NCBI RefSeq assembly: GCF_013299165.1
Contig: NZ_JAAFKD010000003.1
Coordinates: 61,381-125,380 of the forward strand
From: Microcoleus sp. bin38.metabat.b11b12b14.051
GTDB lineage: Bacteria; Cyanobacteriota; Cyanobacteriia; Cyanobacteriales; Microcoleaceae
Direction: 5' to 3'
DNA: 64,000 nucleotides
Position numbers and translations under genes: made by a program. Shown here one piece after another: positions 49,826 through 58,613 of the stretch. Position 1 is the first letter of the stretch, and the number at the start of each line of letters is the position of its first letter. The notes beneath the pieces were generated by a model. That model did no database searches. It was not told where the DNA came from and saw nothing but the letters and a program-made list of their open reading frames with translations.

Positions 49826-51748
49826 TTACGATCGCTTGTCAACCGCCGCCAGCAAGCGCAGGCTGCCGTCTTGAACCTGTACGGCTTTGACTGTCCCCAC
49901 AGCGACTCTTTGTTGACCGTTAGCCATCGCTACTTCAATCTGAATCTTGGGGTCAGCCTGCAAGCCGAGCCTGCCCCACAGCCACTTGATTTGAGTAGCA
50001 GGAAAAGAGCGAACTTCTACATCTGTAAAGGGTGAATTAACCCAGCGGCTGCCGTCGTAAAAACTGGCTACCTGCACCTGATACCAAACTTGTTCTCCAG
50101 TCAATTTTAACTCGTTTTTCGCGGAGGGTTCCAGCCATTCAGCGGGATTGATAGCGCTAATTAAAGTAGCAGAACCCATAATTTGACTTTTGTGGTCTCC
50201 TAAAATTTGAGCCTGAGAAACTGCTTGTTCGAGTTTATTGATTAAATTCCGAATTCGACTTCTAGCTTCGCTGTCAGTATCAGATTGCTGGTCGAGCCAA
50301 TTCATCGCCTCGCGAGTTCCGTCTTGAGAAGCTACAATTAGGGCGCCCCAAGCTTTAACATCGGTGTCAGCGGCATTGACTCTCAAGGCGGCGTCTACGC
50401 GGTTCATGATCCGCTCGCCGTCATTTTTGAGGGTGTTGGCAATTTCGTGACTGTTGCTCGGATCGGCTTCAAATACTTGCAAAGCTTCAGTCCAGCGGCC
50501 GTCGATCAAGTCGGCGAGAACTTGTTGGCTGGGACTGGCCCAAGATGCGATCGCCTGAGCGCGAGTAATTTTAGCATGAAATTCGATCGTTTCTAGCTGA
50601 GCTTGCGCGAGTGCGGGCCAATTTTGGCCGGCTTTGATCTTGGCCGAACGCAGGACATTTAATCCCGGAGACCACAGCCCGCTTTTCGCCAGCCGCAGCC
50701 CATTTTTGTAAGTCTCGTCATTCAAGGCAAATTCTTCTAGAGAAATTGCTGTTAACTGAACCGGGTTGGGGACAAATTCGCGCGACCCGATTTGATAAAT
50801 AGTAAATTGCGGCTCTAAACCAATTGTTTGGTCGATCGCTAACTGCGGATTTTGCCCCTTGACAATTTGCTGCCAATTTGGCTGTTGTCCGGCCGCACTA
50901 GCCCAATCCAACAACGAGATTAAATGATTTTGGCTGGGGTTGTAGCGAACGACTTGACCGTAGGGAATTTTTTTGTCGCCGCGCACCAGTTTACCGCTGA
51001 CATTAAACCAAATGCCAGAGGCGGGGGGCTTGCCGTCAAAGCGGCGCAGTTCTGTCAGCGGCAGCGACTGATTCGTGGCTTGATTGTTTGATTGAGAATC
51101 ATTTAAAGAAGCCATGACAAAAGATTCTGCTGGGCCTTCTATATTTACTGAACTTGCTAGCTGAAAATACTGCTCTTTATCAGAATCGCGATCGGGAATT
51201 TGCACCCGCTTGTATACCCGAAGTTCGACAATTTGACGGCAAGGATTTTTGCAAACAGTAGAAGCGTTAACGGTTCTTTCCACCATCACCGGCAAGAGCA
51301 AATTAGCAATAGTATTATCGCCGGATTTATCAACAGGAAGCGGTACGGGTTCGCCAGTGACGAATCCCAATTTGCGGACGCTCGCTTTGATTTGATCGAG
51401 AGTTAGAATCGAATCTCTGGTAGCTGTAGGCAAGCGCGACCATCCAGGTACAAACTGAGCGATCAACCTGTTACCGTTGGGATCGACAATTAGCTGGTAA
51501 CTAAGCCAAGCGCCACCTCCCATCAAAGCTGCACAACCGCACAAGACGCTGAGGGCTGTCAAATTAGCTACCAGTGTTTTCCAAGGATATCTGACGGGAG
51601 TTGGGGTAGCAGGTATGGAAAGCTGGGACTCTTGAAGATTTTTGGAGCGTCGGGCTTGGCGGCGGCGTCTTGTCGGAGGAGGAGGAGCAACTTTTTGAGG
51701 TTCTGGGGGTTTGACTCGGCGTTTCGAGGGGTTAATTTTGTGTTCCAT
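49826..51748 (-). CDS. large membrane-anchored protein, unknown function
   Basis: 640 residues. A basic, proline-rich cytoplasmic N-terminus (about 1-55, with RRRRQARRSK) precedes one membrane helix (about 57-85, LVANLTALSVLCGCAALMGG). The large extracytoplasmic part contains mixed alpha/beta segments, including 'FAPGWSRLP'-like N-part and a helical middle (about 330-480) that reads like TPR-type pairs ('LRLAKSGLWSPGLNVLRSAK'). No enzyme motif is visible. Related proteins occur across cyanobacteria. It follows the GT4 glycosyltransferase by 41 bases in the same direction, so the two are likely co-transcribed and it may take part in envelope assembly. Confidence 0.75.
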   Translation of the reverse strand: MEHKINPSKRRVKPPEPQKVAPPPPTRRRRQARRSKNLQESQLSIPATPTPVRYPWKTLVANLTALSVLCGCAALMGGGAWLSYQLIVDPNGNRLIAQFVPGWSRLPTATRDSILTLDQIKASVRKLGFVTGEPVPLPVDKSGDNTIANLLLPVMVERTVNASTVCKNPCRQIVELRVYKRVQIPDRDSDKEQYFQLASSVNIEGPAESFVMASLNDSQSNNQATNQSLPLTELRRFDGKPPASGIWFNVSGKLVRGDKKIPYGQVVRYNPSQNHLISLLDWASAAGQQPNWQQIVKGQNPQLAIDQTIGLEPQFTIYQIGSREFVPNPVQLTAISLEEFALNDETYKNGLRLAKSGLWSPGLNVLRSAKIKAGQNWPALAQAQLETIEFHAKITRAQAIASWASPSQQVLADLIDGRWTEALQVFEADPSNSHEIANTLKNDGERIMNRVDAALRVNAADTDVKAWGALIVASQDGTREAMNWLDQQSDTDSEARSRIRNLINKLEQAVSQAQILGDHKSQIMGSATLISAINPAEWLEPSAKNELKLTGEQVWYQVQVASFYDGSRWVNSPFTDVEVRSFPATQIKWLWGRLGLQADPKIQIEVAMANGQQRVAVGTVKAVQVQDGSLRLLAAVDKRS

Positions 51749-51789
51749 CGTCCGTCCAATTTTAGAAGTTAGATTTTAGAATTTCGAGT

Positions 51790-53166
51790 TTAAAGTTGCA
51801 ATAGCCGATCGTACTGCCGACCTATGATATCCCAGGTGTATTGGCTTTCAACCAGTGATCGCGCGCTCGCAGACAGTTCCTGTCTTAAGTCCTGATCTTC
51901 AAACAAACTGGTAATCGCCTCAACATACTCCTGAACTTCGTTCGCCCGCAAGGCCCTTCTGTGTTGCGGGCCGCCGCCGACGGCTAAACCCTCCAAACCT
52001 CGATCGCTTGCAACTACGGGCGTTCCAGCAGCCATCGCCTCCAAAGTTTTATTTTTAATCCCAAAACCAATCCGCATCGGCACCACACAAACAGCAGCCT
52101 GATGCAAATATTCTGCCACCCTTTGCACCCTGCCTACTACTCGAATTCCCGGGAGTTTCCCCAAGGCCAAGACTTCCGGGACAGGCGAGGCGCCAACTAT
52201 GGTGAGGGTAGCATCCCGATAGCGCTGCTGCAACGAAGGCAGTATTTGCCTGGCCAGAAACTGGGCGGCGTCAATATTGGGCAAATTGTTCATTGCACCT
52301 GCAAAAATTAAGCTGTGTCCTCCCGGATCGATCGAGCGGTAAGGAAATTCTGCCAAATCCACCCCGTTAGGAATGACATCAATGGGAGGTACCAAAAAAT
52401 CTGTTGTCCCTCCCAGCCCGGGCGGCGACAGCAATTCGAGGAGTTGCTGCTTGTCTGCGGACGTAGTGGCGACAATGCGAGAGAATTTAGCACAGTAACG
52501 TTTTTCGTAGCGGGCGAGTAGGGGCAAATTCAGGCGATCGCGCAGGGGTTTTTGGGAAGTGTCGGTGGCTAAAATTTCCCTGCAAGTTCCCCAAACGGAA
52601 CTGTGAATATTTGCGACTGTCAGCAGTTTTTGCCGCCATTCTGGACGCACGTAAATCTCGTTAACGCTGTGTTCGCAGGTAACAGCATCGCATTTGCCGG
52701 CTGTTACCAACAAGTCGGCCCAATCCTGCATTGCTTGAGAATAGCTTGAGAGTACGTTTGGAGGCGTCCCGGACAACAAAAATCGACTAAATCTGTGCAG
52801 TTTTCCGAGTATTTCGTTCATTTTCTCATCAATCCTTTGATTGACGGGAGGAAAGAACCCCCCCTGAGTCCCCCCCTTACTAAGGGGGGGAGGCAAGAAT
52901 CCTTCCTCAGTCTCCTGGTGGAGTCTTAGCCCCCCCTTAGCAAGGGGGGGTTGGGGGGGTATGTGCGGGTGGGGGAAAACTGCTAATTTGCTAACTTGTT
53001 GGCGCAAGGCGTCGATTTGTGAGTCGGTGACATCGGGCGATCGTAGTGTACCGAGAATTACATCGTGGCGCAGGCTCAAGTATTTCAATAAATTAAACGT
53101 CCTTACCTGAGTTCCGCCGCGGCTTGGCGGATAGGGAAAAGTCGAGGAAAGCATCAAAATCTGCAT
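51790..53166 (-). CDS. GT4 glycosyltransferase with embedded repeat segment
   Basis: Glycosyltransferase family 4, GT-B fold. N-terminal 'MQILMLSSTFPYPPSRGGTQ' then VRTFNLLKYL; C-terminal donor domain has 'GFGIKNKTLEAMAAGTPVVA' (the conserved E in the EX7E-like motif) and LIFAGAMNNLPN. Start at the ATG at 53166 (458 residues); the open frame continues to 53238. In the N-terminal domain residues about 69-106 (PPQPPLAKGGL through FLPPPLSKGGTQGG) are encoded by the palindromic CCCCCCTTACTAAGGGGGG repeat inserted in frame between 52851 and 52961. Despite this the fold on both sides looks intact. Acceptor unknown; a role in envelope or exopolysaccharide is likely. Confidence 0.85.
   Translation of the reverse strand: MQILMLSSTFPYPPSRGGTQVRTFNLLKYLSLRHDVILGTLRSPDVTDSQIDALRQQVSKLAVFPHPHIPPQPPLAKGGLRLHQETEEGFLPPPLSKGGTQGGFFPPVNQRIDEKMNEILGKLHRFSRFLLSGTPPNVLSSYSQAMQDWADLLVTAGKCDAVTCEHSVNEIYVRPEWRQKLLTVANIHSSVWGTCREILATDTSQKPLRDRLNLPLLARYEKRYCAKFSRIVATTSADKQQLLELLSPPGLGGTTDFLVPPIDVIPNGVDLAEFPYRSIDPGGHSLIFAGAMNNLPNIDAAQFLARQILPSLQQRYRDATLTIVGASPVPEVLALGKLPGIRVVGRVQRVAEYLHQAAVCVVPMRIGFGIKNKTLEAMAAGTPVVASDRGLEGLAVGGGPQHRRALRANEVQEYVEAITSLFEDQDLRQELSASARSLVESQYTWDIIGRQYDRLLQL
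52851..52961. repeat. CCCCTTACTAAGGGG palindromes inside GT4 gene
   Basis: Two palindromes, near 52868-52889 (CCCCCCTTACTAAGGGGGGG) and 52930-52950 (CCCCCCTTAGCAAGGGGGGG), with CCCCCTGAGTCCC and GGTTGGGGGGG flanks. The same family sits in the element at 35926-36236. In the gene's frame they read as PPLSKGG and PPLAKGG. Confidence 0.85.
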
Positions 53167-53244
53167 GGGATGTTCGATCGACAAAAAAGTTGCCGCAGTC
53201 GCGATAAAATTGACGAATAAAACAGTTTTAACAATCATCTCACT

Positions 53245-53715
53245 ATGGACGAGTTATCGGTGAAGGCGCTGCTCGAAGATTTGAAAAATTCTGACGAAAG
53301 CGTGCGCGATCGGGCGACTACAGAACTTTGGCGCACTTGGTTTAACCAGAAAGGAGAGTACGGGATGCAAGTTTTGAGGCGATCGCAAGTTTCGCTAGAT
53401 GCAGGCGATGTTCGCCACGCTTTGGATTTGCTGACGAAACTGATTGCGGAAATGCCAGATTTTGCTGAAGCTTGGAATCGGCGCGCCGTGCTTCACTACA
53501 CCCAAGGAAATTATAAAAAGTCGCTCCACGACTGCGAAGCTGTCCTGAAACTGAATCCGGTTCACTTTGGGGCGCTGCACGGTCTGGGCTTGTGCTATGC
53601 TGCCATGGGAGAATACAGAAATGCGATCAAAGCTTTTCGCCACGCTTTGGAAATTCAACCCTTTGCTTTGGTTAATCAAAAGTTAATTCTAGAATGTACG
53701 GCTCGTTTGAGTTGA
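53245..53715 (+). CDS. TPR-repeat protein
   Basis: 156 residues with about three tetratricopeptide repeats: 'AGDVRHALDLLTKLIAEMPD', 'AEAWNRRAVLHYTQGNYKKS' and 'GALHGLGLCYAAMGEYRNAI' then KAFRHALEIQP. N-terminal helix 'MDELSVKALLEDLKNSDESV' resembles a short coiled segment. It is a protein-protein interaction module; no enzyme motif. It is divergent from the GT4 gene with only 78 bases between starts, so the two may share a promoter region. A GT2 gene follows 197 bases downstream. Confidence 0.85.
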   Translation: MDELSVKALLEDLKNSDESVRDRATTELWRTWFNQKGEYGMQVLRRSQVSLDAGDVRHALDLLTKLIAEMPDFAEAWNRRAVLHYTQGNYKKSLHDCEAVLKLNPVHFGALHGLGLCYAAMGEYRNAIKAFRHALEIQPFALVNQKLILECTARLS

Positions 53716-53775
53716 CAGTTGACAGTTGACAGTTGACAGTTGACAGTTGAAAGTTGACAGTTGACAGTTGACAGC
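53714..53775. repeat. TTGACAG heptamer tandem repeat
   Basis: About eight copies of (TTGACAG), starting at the stop codon of the TPR gene, with one GAAAGTTGACAG variant. An AAAATCT six-fold direct repeat follows at 53860-53900. Confidence 0.95.
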
Positions 53776-53912
53776 TTGTCCCGATCTCTGGTTGAGAGGT
53801 TGATAGTTGACCGAAGGGAGAAGGGAGTCGAAAGACTTTAATTTTTAGGATTCTCAAATTAAAAATCTCAAATCTAAAATCTAAAATCTAAAATTTAAAA
53901 TGGTTTCAGTGT

Positions 53913-54869
53913 GTGCCGAAAATTAGCGTTTGCATTCCTACTTGCAATCGAGTGCATTTGCTGGCTAGTGCGATCGCCAGCGTGCTAGATCAAACTTATA
54001 CAGATTTTGAATTAATTGTCTGCGATGACGGTTCGACGGACAGCACTGCGCTGTTGATGTCGGAATTTGTAGCTGGCGATCGCCCGATTCGCTACATTCG
54101 ACACCCGCAGCATATTGGCAAGAGTAATAATATGCGATCGGGTTTTGCAGCGGCAAGGGGTGAATATTTTATTAAATTTGACGATGACGATCGCCTCAGC
54201 GCGCAATTTCTAGAGCGGACATCCGCTATTTTGGATAAAGACGCCAGTATTGATTTTGTCAGTACCGACCACTGGGTGATTGATCTTAAGAATAATATTG
54301 ACGAAAACCAGACCAAACTCAATTCGCAGCGCTGGGGGCGCACCGAGTTGTCGGCGGGAATTATTGAAGATTTACTTGCTACAGTTTTCGTGAGACAAAG
54401 TTTGCAAATAGGTGCAACTTTGTTTCGGCGCAGCGCGCTAGAAGACGTAGGATTTTTGCGGCCGAATTGGCAAAATTGCGAAGATAACGATTTGTTCGTG
54501 AGACTTGCAATTGCGGGCCAAAAGTGCTATTACTTGCCCGAGCTGTTAATGGAGTATCGATTGCACGCTCAACAGCAAGGAGTCGATCGGGCAATTCCGT
54601 ATTTGAGCGATAAATTGCGCTATTTGACCAGCTACGAATTTGATTCCCTGAAGTTGGAAACAGTCAGGCTCCAGAGAATGGGAGAAACTCAATTAGCGCT
54701 GGGTTTGCGACTGATTGAGGTGGGCGAAACTGCAAAAGGGCGGCGGATGGTGCGAGCTGGAAAGTCGGTTTCTGAGGCTAAAATGTGGGCGGGTTTGGGA
54801 TTGTCGCTGCTGCCGCTGAAGTGGCGGAGGAGAGCTTTTGAGGTTGTACGAGAGTTGTTGAAAGTATAG
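53913..54869 (+). CDS. GT2 glycosyltransferase
   Basis: Family 2 inverting glycosyltransferase, GT-A fold. 'ISVCIPTCNRVHLLASAIAS' (about 4-23), nucleotide-binding DDGSTDST (about 39-46), and the DXD-type FDDDDRLS (about 90-97) are all present. 318 residues including a helical C-terminal part. The start is a GTG at 53913 (the PKISVCIP strand follows directly); a nearby ATG at 53900 is out of frame. It is downstream of the TPR gene and near a GT4 gene, so the area may serve polysaccharide synthesis. Confidence 0.9.
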   Translation: MPKISVCIPTCNRVHLLASAIASVLDQTYTDFELIVCDDGSTDSTALLMSEFVAGDRPIRYIRHPQHIGKSNNMRSGFAAARGEYFIKFDDDDRLSAQFLERTSAILDKDASIDFVSTDHWVIDLKNNIDENQTKLNSQRWGRTELSAGIIEDLLATVFVRQSLQIGATLFRRSALEDVGFLRPNWQNCEDNDLFVRLAIAGQKCYYLPELLMEYRLHAQQQGVDRAIPYLSDKLRYLTSYEFDSLKLETVRLQRMGETQLALGLRLIEVGETAKGRRMVRAGKSVSEAKMWAGLGLSLLPLKWRRRAFEVVRELLKV

Positions 54870-55157
54870 GATTTTGAGAAAAAACCAAGTTGAGACGGCG
54901 GTTGAAACGGCGGTTGAAACGGCGGTTTAAATGGCGGAAACGGCGGTTGAAACCAAGTTTAAACCAAGTTGAGACGGCGGTTGAGACGGCGGTTGAAACG
55001 GCGGTTAAAACCGCGTCTATACAGACAAAACCTGCCTCCGCAGGTTGAAGAGTGGGCGGTTGAAATTACGTTATTTTCTTCAGTCTGCGGAGGTGGTCGC
55101 TGAGCTTGTCGAAGTGCAGACTTCGTTTGTGTAGACGCGGTTTCAACCGCCGAGTCT

Positions 55158-55302
55158 TGTTGACTTACATTATACGAATGCGTCTTTCACAATACTCCTG
55201 ACTCTAATTGGTCTAAATAGATAAATTCCGGAGCTTTAACTCCCGCTTCCTCTCTAATTTTAACCAGTGCAGGCGACTCAAAAAATGCCCTAGCATCTGC
55301 TG
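55158..55302 (-). pseudogene. 3' fragment of monooxygenase-like gene (copy 1)
   Basis: About 145 bases nearly identical to the 3' end of the gene at 56133-56414. On the minus strand it would read from ADARAFFESPALVKIREE to the normal stop. Upstream gene sequence is replaced by GGCGGTT repeat. It has no start. Confidence 0.85.
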
Positions 55303-55629
55303 AAACGGCGGAAACGGCGGTTGAAACCGAGTCGAAACGGCGGAAACGGCGGTTAAAACCAAGTTGAAACGGCGGTTGAGACGGCGGTTGAAACGGCGGT
55401 TGAAACCGCGTCTACACAGACACTCACGTGACGGGAGCAGGTTGAAGAGTGGGCGGTTGAAATTACGTTATTTTCTTCAGTCTGCGGAGGTGGTCGCTGA
55501 GCTTGTCGAAGTGCAGACTTCGTTTGTGTAGACGCGGTTTCAACCGCCGAGTCTTCTTCCTTTGTGTAGACGCGGTTTCAACCGCCGAGTCTTCTTCGTT
55601 TGTGTAGACGCGGTTTCAACCGCCGAGTC

Positions 55630-55775
55630 TTGTTGACTTACATTATACGAATGCGTCTTTCACAATACTCCTGACTCTAATTGGTCTAAATAGATAAATT
55701 CCGGAGCTTTAACTCCCGCTTCCTCTCTAATTTTAACCAGTGCAGGCGACTCAAAAAATGCCCTAGCATCTGCTG
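55630..55775 (-). pseudogene. 3' fragment of monooxygenase-like gene (copy 2)
   Basis: Second copy of the same 145-base 3' fragment, breaking at the same base (GCATCTGCTG then AAACGGCGG) as copy 1, so the two were duplicated after the first break. Confidence 0.85.
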
Positions 55776-56132
55776 AAACGGCGGAAACGGCGGTTTAAAC
55801 CAAGTTGAGACGGCGGTTTAAACCAAGTTTAAACCAAGTTGAGACGGCGGTTGAGACGGCGGTTAAAACGGCGGTTTCAACCGCGTCTACACAGACAAAA
55901 CCTGCCTCCGCAGGTTGAAGAGTGGGCGCTTGAAATTACGTTATCTTCTTCAGTCTGCGGAGGTGGTCGCTGAGCTTGTCGAAGTGCAGACTTCGTTTGT
56001 GTAGACGCGGTTTCAACCGCCGAGTCTTATTCGTTTGTGTAGACGCGGTTTCAACCGCCGAGTCTTCTTCCTTTGTGTAGACGCGGTTTCAACCGCCGAG
56101 TCTTGTTGACTTACATTATACGAATGCGTCTT

Positions 56133-56414
56133 TCACAATACTCCTGACTCTAATTGGTCTAAATAGATAAATTCCGGAGCTTTTACTCCCGCTTCCTCTC
56201 TAATTTTAACCAGTGCAGGCGACTCAAAAAATGCCCTAGCATCTGCTGTCGATGTCCAGGCGGAGAAATGAACAATTTTGTTGGGTTCATTGTCGTACTT
56301 CAAAACCTGATAGGAGCGCTCGCCAGCTTCTTTTCGGATGCTTGCAGCATTATCAAATACCTTTTTCCAAGCTGGATAATTTTCTACTTCATGAATAATT
56401 AAGACATACTGCAT
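56133..56414 (-). CDS. small ABM-like monooxygenase/dimeric barrel protein
   Basis: A 93-residue protein of the dimeric alpha-beta barrel superfamily (antibiotic-biosynthesis-monooxygenase-like): 'MQYVLIIHEVENYPAWKKVF', 'QVLKYDNEPNKIVHFSAWTS', and 'ADARAFFESPALVKIREEAG'. Members act as stand-alone oxygenases or stress proteins with no bound cofactor; the substrate is unknown. Start at the ATG at 56414; the open frame reaches 56462 and overlaps the toxin gene. Its 3' 115 coding bases are duplicated twice downstream (minus strand), and a 50-base piece of its 5' end recurs at 57111-57162. Confidence 0.82.
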   Translation of the reverse strand: MQYVLIIHEVENYPAWKKVFDNAASIRKEAGERSYQVLKYDNEPNKIVHFSAWTSTADARAFFESPALVKIREEAGVKAPEFIYLDQLESGVL

Positions 56415-56436
56415 AGCTATAAAACCTATTATCCTA

Positions 56437-56703
56437 TCAATACACTTGATCGTGATTACCAATATCTACAAACACAGCTTTGCCATCTTTCGTAAAGTAG
56501 AATAGCACCCTTTCGTCATAATCTACGGTAAAACTCCAAAAATCATTAAGCTTGCCCGACAGTTTGTGAGTTTTCAGAGTGGGATCAAATGGCTCGATCG
56601 TGAACAACTCCAATTTCTGCCAAAACCTAGCTTCTAAATCTATATTGCCTTGAATGCGCTTTTTGAAAGCACGTTTAAATGAAGAACTGAAACTGACTTC
56701 CAT
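56437..56703 (-). CDS. type II toxin, RelE/YafQ-like
   Basis: 88-residue RelE/ParE-superfamily toxin: 'SFSSSFKRAFKKRIQGNIDL', 'KLSGKLNDFWSFTVDYDERV' and the C-terminal 'VFVDIGNHDQVY', a motif typical of YafQ/RelE-like mRNA interferases. ATG at 56703 lies three bases beyond the antitoxin stop, with GAGGAG overlapping the antitoxin's last codons, so the pair is translationally coupled. The next gene on the strand starts 22 bases further on. Confidence 0.88.
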   Translation of the reverse strand: MEVSFSSSFKRAFKKRIQGNIDLEARFWQKLELFTIEPFDPTLKTHKLSGKLNDFWSFTVDYDERVLFYFTKDGKAVFVDIGNHDQVY

Positions 56704-56705
56704 CA

Positions 56706-56912
56706 CTACTCCTCTATCAGTTGTCTCAGTTCATTAATGTTGGCAGAAAATTTCAGCGAACCTTTTTTTTCTTCGACTTGCGCCGACTTAAAATTCTCAG
56801 ATATCTCCTCACGGCGTTCTTCACGGAGATATTGCTTCAACAACAGTTGAATTTCCTGCTTTTCCTCAGCAGACATAATTTTGATTGCCTCAACTACATC
56901 ACTGAAAGTCAT
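56706..56912 (-). CDS. type II antitoxin for the RelE-like toxin
   Basis: 68-residue, helical and charged protein (MTFSDVVEAIKIMSAEEKQE, then IQLLLKQYLREERREEISEN and a C-terminal FSANINELRQLIEE). This pattern, an N-terminal AIKxMSxEEKxEIxxLL helix, is common in cyanobacterial antitoxins that pair with RelE-like toxins. It lies directly upstream of the toxin with a three-base gap. The C-terminal half would wrap the toxin. Autoregulation of the pair is expected from the family. Confidence 0.82.
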   Translation of the reverse strand: MTFSDVVEAIKIMSAEEKQEIQLLLKQYLREERREEISENFKSAQVEEKKGSLKFSANINELRQLIEE

Positions 56913-56960
56913 AGTCTAAAAATCCCGATCGCGTTTATTCGATTAATTTAACATGAAAAA

Positions 56961-57107
56961 AGTTGAGACGGCGGTTGAAACCGCGTCTACACAGACAAAA
57001 CCTGCCTCCGCAGGTTGAAGAGTGGGTGGTTAATATAAGGTTATTTTCGACCGTCGGCGGAGGCCGACTTCGTTTGTGTAGACGCGGTTTCAACCGCCGA
57101 GTCTTCG
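56961..57107. repeat. GACGGCGGTTGAAACCGCGTC element
   Basis: GAGACGGCGGTTGAAACCGC at the left and GTAGACGCGGTTTCAACCGC at the right form inverted ends around CTGCCTCCGCAGGTTGAAG and CGGCGGAGGCCGAC. The whole is a compact version of the 54.9-56.1 kb block and interrupts an older copy of the monooxygenase-like gene. Confidence 0.85.
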
Positions 57108-57110
57108 TTT

Positions 57111-57162
57111 ATTTCATGAATAATTAAGACATATGGCATAGCCATAAAACTTATTTTCCTTT
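57111..57162 (-). pseudogene. 5' remnant of monooxygenase-like gene
   Basis: About 50 bases match the start region of the intact gene (56387-56438) at nearly all positions, including the CAT start and TTCATGAATAATTAAGACAT. The body of the gene is missing, replaced by the repeat element at 56961-57107. Confidence 0.75.
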
Positions 57163-57174
57163 AAGTTTAAACAT

Positions 57175-57459
57175 TCACTGTTGAGTGACTTCGTTGAGTG
57201 ATTCATGAATGACTTCATCACTCACACCGTGACGCTTCAAACTGGCAATCAATGCAGAAACTGTATCACCTTCTAGACGTTCCAGATCCGATCGCAGTCC
57301 TTGTCCAATATAAGCACGTAGCAATGGCTGATCACCCGAAAAACCCAGCAATGGTGGTACTCGTTTCAAATCTTCGATCACATCTTCGGGCATCCGAATG
57401 GTGATACTTGTCATGGGACGATTTCTATCTTGCCGCTTTTTCAATGCCTCAATTTTCAT
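57175..57459 (-). CDS. ribbon-helix-helix protein, antitoxin-like
   Basis: 94 residues from ATG 57459 (MKIEALKKRQ; the frame opens at 57483). 'MTSITIRMPEDVIEDLKRVP' is the ribbon-helix-helix DNA-binding strand and helix; the C-terminal half is helical (DTVSALIASLKRHGVSDEVI). It looks like the antitoxin of a CopG/BrnA-like pair, but no toxin gene is adjacent: downstream lie only the gene remnant and repeat element. It may be an orphan left by rearrangement or a free regulator. Confidence 0.75.
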   Translation of the reverse strand: MKIEALKKRQDRNRPMTSITIRMPEDVIEDLKRVPPLLGFSGDQPLLRAYIGQGLRSDLERLEGDTVSALIASLKRHGVSDEVIHESLNEVTQQ

Positions 57460-57677
57460 AACCATTGAGTACGAAATACACATCCATAACTTCTAGTTTA
57501 ACCAATATGTATTTACATTGTCAATACGTTATGGATTGAATCGATTTAAAGAATGCACAAATTTTTTGTCCCTAAATCGCGATCGCCCTCTCCGGCTGAA
57601 ATCGATCGCCTTTCCACTAAAGTAGTAAACAGTACCCAATCTAAGTTTTGCTAAAGATCGTGTCTATATTTGCTGAA

Positions 57678-58358
57678 ATGCCGACTGTGTGGTTGCAGAT
57701 TTCCCTCGTGGGAGCCTGGTTGGGCGTGATTTTATTGGTAGCTGAGGGGTTAAATCGCTTTACGGCTGTCGGTGCGGAGGTATCGCGGAAGGTGGTTCAC
57801 ATCGGTACTGGTAACGTGATTTTGCTAGCTTGGTGGCTGGAAATACCCGGCTGGGTGGGGATTGCGGCGGGTTTTTTGGCTGGTGCGATCGCCCTAATTT
57901 CCTACCAAGTGCCGATTTTGCCGAGTCTTAACAGTATCAACCGCAAAAGTTTGGGGACTTTTTTCTATGCTGTTACTATCAGCGTTCTCGTCGCTTGGTT
58001 TTGGCCGCTACAACATCAAGAATACGCTGCTTTGGGAATTTTAGTGATGACTTGGGGTGACGGATTGGCTGCTGTTATCGGGCAGAAATACGGCAAACAT
58101 ATCTATCAAGTTTGGGGAATACAGAAGAGTTGGGAAGGTTCTGCAACTATGTATTTGGTGAGTTTTGCTGTTAGCAGCCTGATTTTTATGGGAGTTCAAG
58201 GCAATATTTGGCAAACTTGGGCGGTGTCGGCGGTTGTAGCTTTCGTTGCTGCTACTTTGGAGTCGGTGTCTAAGTTGGGGATTGATAATTTGACTGTGCC
58301 GATCGCCAGCGCGGCGATCGCCTTTTTCCTCAATCAATTTTGGCTAATTGGTTCGTAG
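57678..58358 (+). CDS. phytol/dolichol kinase family (VTE5-like)
   Basis: Integral membrane CTP-dependent kinase of the polyprenol/dolichol/phytol kinase family; cyanobacterial relatives phosphorylate phytol recycled from chlorophyll for tocopherol synthesis. About seven membrane helices in 226 residues, with family motifs 'SRKVVHIGTGNVILLAWW' near the N-terminus, 'TWGDGLAAVIGQKYGKH' (about 120-136) and 'KSWEGSATMYLVSF' (about 145-158), the CTP-binding regions. Start at ATG 57678; a TTG at 57648 would add 10 residues. A UUCG hairpin about 50 bases after the stop probably ends the transcript. Confidence 0.88.
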   Translation: MPTVWLQISLVGAWLGVILLVAEGLNRFTAVGAEVSRKVVHIGTGNVILLAWWLEIPGWVGIAAGFLAGAIALISYQVPILPSLNSINRKSLGTFFYAVTISVLVAWFWPLQHQEYAALGILVMTWGDGLAAVIGQKYGKHIYQVWGIQKSWEGSATMYLVSFAVSSLIFMGVQGNIWQTWAVSAVVAFVAATLESVSKLGIDNLTVPIASAAIAFFLNQFWLIGS

Positions 58359-58408
58359 TAGGACGGAGATTCCCGATCGCAGTTTGAACACACCTAATTT
58401 TCATAGCA

Positions 58409-58434
58409 ATAAGGTGCGCTTCGGCGCACCTTAT
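58409..58434. terminator. UUCG hairpin after phytol-kinase-like gene
   Basis: ATAAGGTGCGC and GCGCACCTTAT, an 11-bp perfect stem closed by a TTCG tetraloop. It lies between the plus-strand kinase gene and the minus-strand 49-residue gene, so it could serve both as a bidirectional terminator; no long T-run is needed on either side for the stable UUCG fold. Confidence 0.7.
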
Positions 58435-58463
58435 GTATACCTATTAACTCAGTGAATTACTGC

Positions 58464-58613
58464 TCAATCTTTCGATTTATAATTTTTGGAGAGCTTACCT
58501 TCAAAAGGTTGAACTCCACTATTTGGATAGTTGTCATCGCTGGGGCTAAAAATCCGTACCGCTGCTTCCGAAACGTAACGCATCGCGTCTCCAAAAGATT
58601 TAGAAAGATTCAT
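58464..58613 (-). CDS. 49-residue cyanobacterial small protein
   Basis: A short open frame, MNLSKSFGDAMRYVSEAAVR followed by IFSPSDDNYPNSGVQPFEGK and LSKNYKSKD. The block IFSPSDD-YP-GVQPFEG matches a pattern I recall from small conserved cyanobacterial proteins of unknown role. On the minus strand AAGAGAGG lies about eight bases before the ATG. Amphipathic N-terminal helix, then a proline/acidic loop. It lies tail to tail with the phytol-kinase-like gene across the UUCG hairpin. The rest of the gap to pncB (58614-59103) is AT-rich with no other gene seen. Confidence 0.75.
   Translation of the reverse strand: MNLSKSFGDAMRYVSEAAVRIFSPSDDNYPNSGVQPFEGKLSKNYKSKD

Larger units (their letters stand above)
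54891..56104. repeat. GACGGCGGTTGAAACCGCGTCT repeat block, tandem 472-bp units
   Basis: A dense patchwork of GAGACGGCGGTTGAAAC and ACGCGGTTTCAACCGCC copies. On a larger scale a unit of about 472 bp is repeated: the gene-derived segment starting TTGTTGACTTACATTATACG appears at 55158, 55630 and 56103, followed each time by GGCGGTT copies, CTGCCTCCGCAGGTTGAAG, CAGTCTGCGGAGGTGGTCG and inverted GACGCGGTTTCAACC copies. The third occurrence runs into the intact monooxygenase-like gene. Confidence 0.9.
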